64,000 bases of DNA from Chrysomallon squamiferum. Taxonomy: Eukaryota; Mollusca; Gastropoda; Neomphalida; Peltospiridae. Positions within the stretch are counted from its first letter, which is position 1. Every line of letters starts with the position of its first letter. Below, one piece after another: positions 1 to 10,817 of the stretch. The stretch is from NCBI GenBank assembly GCA_012295275.1, contig CM022670.1, forward strand, positions 19,783,698 to 19,847,697, given 5' to 3'. Both the position numbers and the translations under genes were made by a program. The notes below the pieces were generated by a model. The model had not been told where the DNA came from, made no database searches, and was given only the letters and a program-made list of their open reading frames with translations.

Positions 1-2279
1 AAAAAGCAAAAATCATAAAATAGCTTAAACCTCTCATTACATAAAATTTTACCTCAGAAAGTAATTTCAGAGTATCATCATTGTGGAGAAAGTGATTTCA
101 AGATGGTATATGTTTTATTATAAATAAAAAATGTATATTAATTAAAATATACCATATAATATATTAAAAATAATTATTATAATAAAAAAAAAAAAGAAGA
201 TTTATTCTAAGTGCAATCTTCCTGAGATCGGTATATGCAACCAGTTTTTCATACTGAATTATTTTGATGTTTGATTTCCTAAAATAATTTATATGTCACA
301 GGTTATTTTTTGTTTCTGAAAGAGCTGATAAAGGGCCAGGAATACACATTTAAAGTATGTAAATATTTTTAGGGTCTTTTTAATTTTTTTTTTCTTTTTT
401 TTTTTTTTTGTCATCAGTATAATAAAAGAGAGATACTTGTATATATTTAAATATGTTCTTATTTTGGTTAACTAAAAAAAACTGTTTCTCCTTCAAATAT
501 TTGTAATTCTGTGGTACAACTTTTTTTTTTTCACATTTATATTCTTTGCATTTCTTTTTTTTCTTTTTGTATTTATGTTTTTGTATGTACAGTTTGATAT
601 AGATAATGTAATCTCATAGGTGTATTGTTTAAAATTAATATATGATTTGAAACTTTAATGGATGCAAGTTTTTTATTGGTTGATAGAAATGCATCCATAC
701 AAATATACATGGATTCTTTGGGATGAATTCATTATTATTAAAAAGACAAAATGTAATTAAATTTTCACTCACAGAAGAAATCTTATTTATTGTTTTGCAT
801 TCATTTTCTTCAAATTGGTGAAATGTAATAAATGGTTATTAAAATATTTTATTTTAATTGTTTATTTTTTTTAATTAAAATGTGAAAAAACAAGTTATAT
901 ATTTTAAACATACTACAGATATATTTATCTAACATTAAGCAATATGCATATATGTGTATACATGTGTGAATATATGTGCATTTTCGAGACATTTGTGTTT
1001 GTTACCTATGAACTAGTAAATATGTTCTTGTGCACTTACAACTGTGTATCTATGGATGGATCAAAAAGCTCTGATTCATAATCTATTTAATTAGTGGTTA
1101 GCAATATATAAAATTGCTAACAAAAAACATTTCTTGCCTAAAGTTATTTTTTTTTGTTACTTGTTAAAAAAAATTATTGTTGTCTCATCATTAAATCAAA
1201 TGACAACATTATACACCAGTGAAGAATGTTCTAACAATATTGTTTTTTTTTTCTACATTTTTCTCATACTATGATTAACATTTGCCTTTATTGATCACTA
1301 GTTATTTCTTTCCTCGGCAACACACTGTTGAGATGGAATGCTTGTACATGTTTCTTCATTACCAACACATAAGTGGAACTTTCAATAGATTGGAAAACTT
1401 AGAACAAATGAAAGTTTATCACAAAATATCAAGAGAACATTTAAAACAGCAATGGGTTATTTAAAGATATTTATTAATTTTTGTAAGTTGTTCACATCAC
1501 ATTAAGACAAATAATTATTTAATTAAACAAATTTTATACATTTTTTTTAGATGTGATTTATCTCTATTTTTAATTAAGTTTTAATTTTTTTATTATATTT
1601 CTCTGTAATCTTTAAAAATACAAGGTATATATATTTTTATTTATTTAAAACAATGTGAATTATAGACATGAACATACAAGAACTTTAATTAGTAACAAAT
1701 ATTATTATTCATAAAAAATACACAAAGATACCAAGTATATTTTCTAATAATTATTAAACTAAATATTTAAAAATAAATAAATCAATTAATAAATAAATAA
1801 AATACAAGATTAATAATTTTCACATAATTTATAATGAAGATGTTATGATTGAATTCATTTGTAATGTTAAAAAAAAAAATAATAAACATTTAAACAAAAA
1901 TAAATAAAATAATCTGTTACATTAGTAAATCAAATTTTATTATTATTATTATTACATATATGTAATTTTTTCTTAATTATAAGCAAAGTTTATGCCCAGC
2001 TATTGATAAACTGTGTCAGTTTAAATTTCATAGAGAAACACATGGTGTTATTATTTTTGGAATTAAAAACCATGCTAATTTATTTTTTGAAGAATTAATA
2101 ATTGATATGCCTAATGCATGTAAAAATATCTTACTCTAAGTAAATAAATTAAAATTTATTTTATAAAAATTGTTATAGAATAAAAGCAGTTTAAATAATT
2201 TCTGTGTTTCACCAGTACATCAATTTTTCCCTGACACAGTTTCTAACAATATTCTTGGACTGTTGTGAAAAATCAAACA
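1..2279. other. AT-rich intergenic stretch, no gene seen
   Basis: Very AT-rich DNA with short A/T runs, scattered ATT/AAT repeats and no reading frame resembling a protein. The short open frame near 1282-1464 (+) has no recognisable composition or splice context. The part next to 2279 presumably holds the 3' untranslated region of the Ig-domain gene read leftwards, but AATAAA-like strings are so frequent that no polyadenylation site can be chosen. Confidence 0.6.
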
Positions 2280-5200
2280 TTAAAAAAATAAACCAATCAC
2301 TGAGGCAGTAAGAATCAGAGAAAGTGTTCCAGCGATGCTTTGGCTACAACCTGCAAATAAAAATAATAATATATATACATATTAAGATAAAGAAAGAAAA
2401 TAAATACAACAAATTAATGAAATATGTGGTGTGTAGAAGAACTTTCTAGTCAATGTTACAAACTGTGTCAGACCGTCCTTCCATTTCTCCAGCAGTAGCT
2501 GTATACTTAATGCAGTGTTATTTATCATCTTGACATGGCCAGAATTGTACAAAACTGCCTGTGAACCAACAGCATTAATGTTCCTGTAGTCTGTATGACT
2601 ATCAGGCGTGACTCTCGGCATGTTACAAGTTTCAAACATTAAAATAACACCAAAATATCTTTTAGCATTGAAGGAAGTAATGAATTTTTATTTGAATTAA
2701 ACAGTCTCGTATTTTTCTTAAATCTTTGGAGAAACTGTGATTTGTTTCAGACTTTTAACAACATAAATATTGAATATCTCATATAGTTTCAAACCAGTAT
2801 AAATTAATGTGTATATCAAAATTAAGCTTTTTGTGGATGTTCTAACAGATGTTGATAACATTTCATGAATATTAGTTAATTGCACTAATTAGGACAAATG
2901 TGAACAATAAACAAAACATTCATCCAATCAGATTATTAGTATGAGATTATGTGCCTTCAGATATCACTGAGGTCAGCTGATCTTGTCAAATCTTCACAGT
3001 GTGAACACCTGTGGGATGCCATGGGTCATGCCTACAGCCATACCCTCTAGCCAACTGGCTGTCGTCCTCCAAAGAGTACTGCTATGAACTGACTTTGTCA
3101 ATCTCTATCTTTGTTAATTTTAAACAAAACTAAAATACATTTATTTAACTTCCATTATCATTATATTTTCATAACAACTGGGTTTTTTCTTTCTATCTTT
3201 TAAAATCATTCATATGAAGTATTGTACATTTTAACCCAAGTCAACATGTTAGTAATCATTTAATTAACCTACCAAAAGCAGTTGTAATAGTATATTCCAT
3301 TGCACGATCCCAGCCTGTGTATTCAGCTTGACAACGGAATTTAGACCCCTTGTCACTTGGTATCAGAGGAACGGTGATAGTTGAATAAGCATCTTGATAA
3401 CCTGACATACATTAACAAAATATTTACCAACAATGTGTATGTGCAGATAAAGGAACACTTATACATAAATACAACAGATAAAATAATTATCTTTTATTTG
3501 TTTGTTGTGTTTTTTAATAATTGTTTTAGTTTTAATTTAATTTAATTTATTTTTGTATTTATTATTATTATATATATATTTTTTAATAACAAGAATAAGA
3601 ATAATGAATTAATAATAGATTGTATAACTTCGCCATTTCAGAAAAATTTATAAAAATAGGTTTTCCATTTAAAGATTAAATATGCATGCACACATGCAAA
3701 TTGTATACCTGATCCTCGATTTTGAACTAAATAATACTGTCGCAAGTTCTGTTGTTTTTCATTTTTAAACCATAGAAATGTTGGAGCTGGTCGGGCTCTT
3801 TCAGCAAAACATGTCAAATTGGCTGAACCTCCTGGATATGGAGTTGTGCTCCAATAAATAGTCAAATTCAAAGGCAGCTCTGAAATGAATGCTTTATAAA
3901 TTATCCATACAGCTAATAAACCTAAACCTTCTGAATATTTAACAAAAATAAAAAATCTCTATCCAAACTTTTTCCAATTAGATCGCCATAGATTATCCAT
4001 TGAACATCTTTTCATCATTCTTAGTAGAAGAAACCTATAGATTATTCTTTCTTTCTTTGGAGTTTTATAAATTTATGCAAAAGTTTTTTTCATTCAAATG
4101 GAATATGTTGAGAAATTTTTTTCATTAAATTCAAAATTGGTAGAGCAATTACTTATTTATATTTGAAATTGCCAGCAACCTTTTTAATAGCCTTAACCTT
4201 AAAAAGGTTAATAAAAATATTGAATCTATTGATACATATACACCCTACCATAAACAGTAGTAAAAGCACATGAATAGACTAATTCAATTTTTTTGTAAGT
4301 CTTCGGGATGAATGCCATTTAATAAAGTTGAATATCTTACCTACAACAGTAAGATACATCTGTTTGGTTATTGTTTTAGATCCAGATATTTCACAGACAT
4401 AGGTTCCTTCATCTGATGTAACCACGTCAGTGATTGTCAAATTGTATTTTCCTGTTGTTTGATATCGGTCGTCAGATATTGATACACTGTCTTTTGTGAG
4501 AACAGTCTCCATTTTTCCCATCTGGCAAATTATTAGTTTTAATTTATTATTATAAAAATTTTGATTTTATTTATTTATTGTCTTTTTTCTTGTTTGTTTT
4601 TTGTTTTTTATGCATTTATTTTATTTAAATAAACTTTACTTTACTTCATTTCATTTGATTTTATTTAACATTATTTTATTTTATTCCATTTTATATAAAT
4701 CACAATATTAAAGTGATTTGTTAGTTAGTTTTTTTTTTTTTAAAGGAGTAATTAAAGAATAAAATTTATAATAGGATGCATGTATATATTAAAGTATGAT
4801 TGTCAAAGTATGTACATATGTTTCAAAGCCTTGAGAAATAAATATGATTGCACATTAATAATAAAGATATTTACACGTTTCCATTTTACATGGTCAGTAT
4901 TTTGTGCTAGGCCGCTCACTATGCAAGCCATAGTCGCATTCTGCCCTACTGCTGATGTTGTATTGAAGGGAGCAATGTCAAAAGCTACTTCGCCAACAGC
5001 GCCTGTAGAAGTAATGTAAATGTCTGAATATTTGTTAATTCAGGACCAAAATATCCCTGTGATTCAATTTCTTTTGAACAGCATAAAAAATTATTTTAAG
5101 AGAGCAGTATTGTTATCATTTATTTTTCTTATCCTTTCTTTCTTATTTAAACTTTTATAATACTAAATTAAATTATTGTCATGACTATTAGTTTTAAGTT

Positions 5201-5499
5201 AACTGTTTTGTTTCTGTCAATAAATAAAATAATAAAACATTTATAAAAATAAAAAAGTACTTCAAGAGTTCAATTAATTTTAAATGTTATATACATAATT
5301 TAAATATTATATTTCTTTGAACTTTTATATATAGTCATTTTCTGTATTTACAAAATTCTAAATAGTTCAGAATGTTTCATGGTTTTCATTACCAAGATCA
5401 AACTAAAAGATTGCTGTTTTAACTCTAATATTTAATAACTAGAAATATGTACTTACCCTGAACTGCAACAACGTACAAAACAAAACCAGCCAAAATCAT
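2280..5499 (-). CDS. GPI-anchored (probable) two-domain immunoglobulin-superfamily surface protein, 240 aa
   Basis: Six coding exons joined by GT/AG: 5457-5499, 4875-5002, 4341-4521, 3709-3879, 3273-3401, 2280-2350; together 723 bp, open throughout. Exon 1 encodes Met plus a hydrophobic stretch (MILAGFVLYVVAVQG), a typical signal peptide. Ig domain 1 (about residues 18-117) has Cys41, Trp55 and the D94-x-G-x-Y-x-C100 motif of V/I-set domains. Ig domain 2 (about 119-215) has Cys141, Trp154 and Cys198. Five N-glycosylation sequons are visible (N28, N36, N84, N122, N138). The protein ends in a small-residue stretch (G218-C-S) followed by a hydrophobic tail with no charged residues after it (226-240). 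This is the usual layout of a GPI-attachment signal, though a tail-less membrane anchor is possible. Introns at domain borders are phase 1, as is common for Ig modules; domain 1 is split by a phase-0 intron. The role is probably surface adhesion or recognition, but I do not recognise a named orthologue. Confidence 0.8.
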
Positions 5500-6716
5500 A
5501 CTTGATGAAAAATCGTTGTTTTGTAAGTAAGTTGTAGGTATTTTCTCTGTTTATCATTTTATAATGATCTTGTTATTTACTTAGAGATACCTATTTCCAT
5601 AGACAACACATTATTCAAACATGAGTAATAAAAATAAAGTTAAACAATCTAATTACATATACAAATTACCATGATTGATTGAAATATGGCCAATTGCCTT
5701 ACATTTCTGTCCTGAAAGCTGGATCTGAGATACATTATAACCTATATAGATAGCATAAATGATTTTTTAATTTTCAAACAGAAAAGCATAGTTACCCAGA
5801 TGCAGCAGTCTTTATAGTTGGGTGTTTATTCCATTTGGTATGGAGGAAAATGTGCAGGTGTGTCAGTTCATGCTTGCATATATATAATATATAGGTATGT
5901 TCTATGTGTTATATACATCCAGTCATTTATTGGTATGCTTTATTTGAATTGTTAACCGCTCCTCAGTAAGAACACCTGATAAATTTCAAGAGCTTGCTAA
6001 TTATCTGTGTGGCTGACACGAGCATACACTATCTGATTAACCTATATATTAAAAATAAAAATTATAGAATAAAATGAAATGTTTGTCTCTTCTTTTCTGA
6101 AGTTGTTGAAATTGATTTATCATATTTCAAAATCACATTAATCAAATGACATTTATGTATGATAAATGACCAGACTGTAGATATGCTTGCAGTATTTAAA
6201 TGAACATTATGTGCTGATAACAGAATGTACAAAAATTGCATAAATACGTGTTAACATCATTTTTGTCTGTGCTCTAAGTACACTGAGACAATATCATAAA
6301 ATACATACACAAGGTAAATGTACGTATGTCAGCAAACCGGTCTAATTAAACCATGGGTACTTGTTATAAATTATTTACCTCTAATTTAAGGTACATAGTC
6401 AGTCAAAAACAATAACATTCCCCAAAAAGTTCTAATTTAGGTTAAAGAAATGTCAGTATATTTCCCTTTACAAAAAACAAAAACAAAACGAAAGCAAGTC
6501 AGAGAATTTATTTGTTAGAACTACCATCAACGTTAAATTTTAAAGATATCAAAATTATTTTCCTTCTATGCCATATCACTTATTATTAAAGTCATATACT
6601 CAAAAAAGATAAGTTCTTAAAACAGATCTTTACACTTCTGGTGTTGATAGTTACCTATACAGTTTCTGTTTTGATGTTAGACACTGGTAATAATAATTTT
6701 AAAAAATCATTTGAAA
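5500..6716. other. Intergenic region between the Ig gene and NDUFA11 (same strand)
   Basis: About 1.2 kb between the start codon of the Ig gene and the stop codon of NDUFA11, both on the minus strand. It must contain the NDUFA11 3' untranslated region and the Ig-gene promoter. A minus-strand AATAAA lies at 6507-6512, about 205 bp past the NDUFA11 stop, and is a plausible but unproven polyadenylation signal. No further coding frame is supported. Confidence 0.5.
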
Positions 6717-9700
6717 TCATATTTCAGGATTTCCCTCAGGATTAGGTCTTTCTGTAAAATATGATCTCCGATAGTCGAAAAATGCTTTTTCCTGACGAAT
6801 CTTATCAAAAGGTAGTAGTTCTATTCCACTTTGATGAAACAACTTTAAAGTGGATGCCACCAATCCAAAAGTGATTCCCAGTCCCCAACCCACTTTTTGG
6901 CTGTTAGCTGAAAGCAAAAAGATAATAAAAAATGTTTAGCGTAAACATACTTTTAAATGTTCATGTGATTTTTATATTAACATCTTTTAGCAAAACTAAC
7001 GTTTATTAATAAAGGAATCAAAAAATAAAACATAAAAGATCTCACTTTCCTTTTAACTTACTCATCAGCTTTTGAATTTATATATATTAACAAAACTGAT
7101 AGACTGATACAAATATGATTAAACAAATAAATGTACAAAAAGTAAAAGTACAAGAACAAAAAAAATTAATATACTAATTTTAAATCAAGTGCTGAAACAG
7201 AATTTCAAAATATTACTTTTACAAACAATAAATTTGGTTTTACTTACTTCTTGCACCAAATACGGCACCTGCAGCAAGTCCACCAAAGAAATGGTTGACA
7301 GGATCATCCTTCTTTCTTAAACCTGCACAGATAACCACTCCAGACATGTATGCAGCACCAGCTCCAGCTGTATTTTTTTTTATAAAACAATGATGTATAT
7401 TATTGTCATTATTATTTTAGTTCTTATTTATTATGATCATCATGGTTACTGGTATTTGTCATTATCATCATTACTTATTTTCATAATTGTTATTAACACA
7501 GATCTACAGAAGTCACATCACCTATTGCAAAATGTAAGTGTGATAAATATTAATAGTACAAATTCATGAAAATAATTCAGAAATGACACACTGACTGTCT
7601 TTTCTTACCAACTCATTACTCAGCCTATAGCATTATTGTGTATGAAATACTGTTTGCAACCTCTTCAAAATATAAAACAAATGTCATGTATGTCATTCAT
7701 TAAATGCTGGAAAAAATGTCTTATACTATTAATGCAAGTAATACTGACTTGCATTTTTGTTTGCATTATAACACTTTTTTATAATTAATATTTACCTTAC
7801 AAATAATTCTTGTTTATTATATAAAGACATATAGCAAAATAAAAAAAAAAAAAAAAATAACAGCCTTTATCCACCTTTTCTACAAATCTGTTTGCATACT
7901 AGTTACATACCCATCAATGTGGTATGACTGGCCCATATCTTGGCTGATCCAATCAGTGAATTTGGTCTTGAGTAACCAACTGAATCATACACAGAGATAA
8001 CGGAACCTGTCAATAAATTAACAGTTGATAGCAAATGTCTTAACAATCTACAAATAAATAAATAAATAAATACAAATTTTAAATATTTAAAAAAGTCTTA
8101 TCTTCTTTATCCACTAACCAAATAAAGCTGTTAAATAAAAATTCCAGTGAGTAAAAGGGTAAAGTTTTAAAACTACTAATTAATGGTTGAATTAATTAAT
8201 CAATTATTTAAAACATACTCCTAAATAAATATTTCAGACATAATATAATTTATATATATTATTATTTATTTGTTAGGTTATGGTACATATCATGTTGATT
8301 GCTTTATTTTCATAACCTAACAACTTTCTTTGTAGGTGGTCAAAATATGTCTAAACATAGAATAATATACAAGCTTTGTGAAACAGTCCTTTGCTGTTGT
8401 TATTAAAATTATCCTCAAGTGTTGTTGTTATGACAACTGTTATATGCAGAATGTACTCTCCTATGGATATTGTGCTGACAAACTGCAAATGTACTGAGTG
8501 TTAGTAACTTAGTTAATTATTATATCTAATTGAATAAATAGAAAATATATTTTTTGTATTTAAATTAAGTTAAAGGTAAGAAAAAAATAACTCTGTTAAT
8601 CCAGTCAAGCTGTTAAACTGTAATGATTAACAACTGAATCATTTAATCAACTACTGAATACTTGCTCCTGGATAAATAATCCAGAAATGTTTTGGTGTCA
8701 AATTCCTCTGTACCAATGAAATTAAATTAAAATAATAAAAAAATATACATACTGATTTTATTTTCAAAACCTAATAAATATCTTTGCAGGTGGTCAAAAT
8801 CTGTCTAATCATAGAAAAACATACACGCTGATGTCAGTAGTATTTTATACAGCTAATAAAAAGATGGTTTGGGAAATTATCAACTAGCGATGCATTCTTA
8901 CCAAACTTGATTACAACCTGTTTCTGTCACATATCAAATTCATTTTTGATAATTAAAATGATTATGAAAATTGTTATTTTGTACTTTTTATCAACAGATT
9001 TATATTAATATATGTAAAATACTGAAAGAAACTTCATTTTGACAGTTAATGAATTTCACAGTATTCTTAAACTCTTATAGGATGGCATGAAAGTCAAATT
9101 TAAATTTTTACCTCGATTGATTTAAGTATTTGTAAGTGTGAAAATAGTAGATATACAAGCAACTGCATTTAATTGGAGCAGAATATATTAATGATGTGTT
9201 CAGAACTTCAGTGTTAATACTCATTATACTATTTAATCTTTTAGGCTACTGTTATGTCTTAATTTATGACAGTTTACCATAACACCCTAATTTTTTCAAT
9301 GAATGTGAAATTAGTGTTTTAACATTATTATAATTAATACATAATAAAACAGAGAAATAACAGAATTTTTGAATATGTATTATTTCATGTAATTGTAACA
9401 ATAATTTGTTTATGATTTGTTATATATTCATAATATAGATTTTAATAAAACGTTCAATAAATCTACTATGAAGTTCTACTAAACGTATCATCATTGTTAT
9501 ATGTAGACTGTAAGTGTAATAAAAATTAAACAAATAATAAAATTATTCATTACTAATACTAATACAAGTATGAAGCAATAGTAATAGATAATAACTAATA
9601 ATTATAATTATACTAATTCAAGTTATAGTTATACTAATTCAAGTAATAGTAATAATAATTTTAAATTTAATATTAATAATAAGTAATATTAGTATTACCA

Positions 9701-9813
9701 ATTAACGCGCCGTAAGCCGTGCCATAACAAACTTTTTTCAGACAGTCATCATAATCTGGTTTGTTGTAAATGCTGCACGATTTTCCTTTTTTCGAATAAT
9801 TTAGGGATGCCAT
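6717..9813 (-). CDS. NDUFA11: NADH dehydrogenase [ubiquinone] 1 alpha subcomplex subunit 11, 173 aa
   Basis: Four coding exons: 9699-9813, 7911-8006, 7248-7367, 6717-6907; 522 bp with consistent phases (1, 1, 1). The product is the accessory membrane subunit of mitochondrial respiratory complex I (human B14.7) of the Tim17/Tim22/Tim23/PMP24 fold. Recognition rests on the block KKDDPVNHFFGGLAAGAVFG, matching the human block around REKPDDPLNYFLGGCAGG, followed by GARTNSQKVGWGLGITFGL where human has GARTHNYGIGAAACVYFG. Glycine-rich hydrophobic segments at roughly residues 28-45, 58-85, 97-113 and 118-133 fit four transmembrane helices. The start ATG at 9811-9813 gives a short hydrophilic N-terminus. 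The protein is about 30 residues longer than the human one (141 aa), mostly as a charged C-terminal tail (QEKAFFDYRRSYFTERPNPE) of unknown role. The gene diverges from SARAF. Confidence 0.92.
8090..8390. repeat. Intron 1 repeat of NDUFA11, copy 1
   Basis: A stretch of about 300 bp that is similar, with gaps, to 8580-8855 in the same intron. Shared anchors in the same order are AAGCTGTTAAA near the start, an ATTAAT/ATCAA-rich block, CTCCT(G/A)-(G)ATAAAT, and near the end AGGTGGTCAAAAT followed by TGTCTAA and CATAG. It is probably a diverged dispersed repeat or a local duplication; I see no terminal inverted repeats. Confidence 0.6.
8580..8855. repeat. Intron 1 repeat of NDUFA11, copy 2
   Basis: Second copy of the repeat at 8090-8390, in direct orientation about 490 bp further on. 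The best-kept part is the last 60 bp (TTGCAGGTGGTCAAAATCTG, then TAATCATAGAAAAACATACA). Judged by eye, the copies are diverged and contain several indels. Confidence 0.6.
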
Positions 9814-10817
9814 ATATAAATATTTTAAAATGACTTATGCAAGGATCAACAGCTCGAAGGCCATCGGAAGGGCATTGAAATAATGTACCGGTCTTTGACA
9901 CTTGTTTTTGTGTAGCGTAACAATTTAGTGTAAATGGTCTGAAAAGCCGGATATGGATTTTGAGGTGAGTCAATGTTTGTGTGAAACTAGTCATTTTCTC
10001 ATTGGTTCTAATAAGAAAGAAAATGTTGTAATTTCCAATTTTTTATCTTTTTATTACATCAGAATTACCAGTTTATATCTTAACGTTTATAGTTTTAAAA
10101 AAACAGACCTCAAAGTCGAAAAATTAGTGGGAACGCAGGTTGTCAGCAAAAATTTAGATGTGGTAGGTAGCGATTTAACTTCGTTTCGACTGTTTGTTAT
10201 TACTGAATTTAGCTACTTTCGATTTTGTCACCTTTTGTTGTCGTTTGCACGTTTTCCGTTTAAGAAAAATATATTGACAGGCAGATAATTTCTCAGCAAA
10301 ATAAGCCTAAGTATATTTATACTGGGTGCGTAAGAGAAACTTGTGTTTTTTTTTTTTTTTGTTGTTGTTGTTTGAAACGGTGAGTTTCGTAGTCACTCCG
10401 ACTCACAGTCACAGTAAGTTGAGTAACACTAACTGTAGATAGTGGTTCTTGTTGTTGTTATTTTAGTCTTTACATACGCCTTCCTATTAAATTTGACATC
10501 AAATAATTGTTGTTTTAGGGAGGAAAGAAAAATAACCGTTTTGAGGAATTTATTTGTATAAAATATTTAGGATTTTTAAAAATATTATTTGTATCATATG
10601 TTAAAAAATATATTTCCATAAAGTAATTGTTGCTTTTCTATGAATTACATTGAGGTTATATTAATAGTAATGGTATTACCATCTGAAAATATCATGTACA
10701 TTATAGCCTATTTATTATTTAATTAATATTTTAGTACTTTGATTTTTAAAGTTTGGTGTAAACTTACTCTTTATTTTTATCTTCTAGTTGATTGGTGATT
10801 CAACTGTACTACTGAAA
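9814..10817. promoter_or_regulatory. Divergent promoter interval of NDUFA11 (-) and SARAF (+)
   Basis: The two start codons face away from each other across 1004 bp. Roughly 9830-10440 is less AT-rich than its surroundings and contains CG dinucleotides, as expected for a promoter core. SARAF very likely has a 5' untranslated intron: a pyrimidine-rich tract ending TTATCTTCTAG at 10787 forms a good acceptor 30 bp before the start codon, so its first exon lies upstream. Possible plus-strand donors are GAG|GTGAGT at 9965 and ACA|GTAAGT near 10413. No TATA box can be assigned with confidence in this base composition. Confidence 0.55.

Noticed and set aside
9749-9994. 81-codon minus-strand frame overlapping NDUFA11 exon 1
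   Set aside because: It is a shifted frame over the true exon; the NDUFA11 frame from 9813 joins the later exons with correct phase and family similarity.
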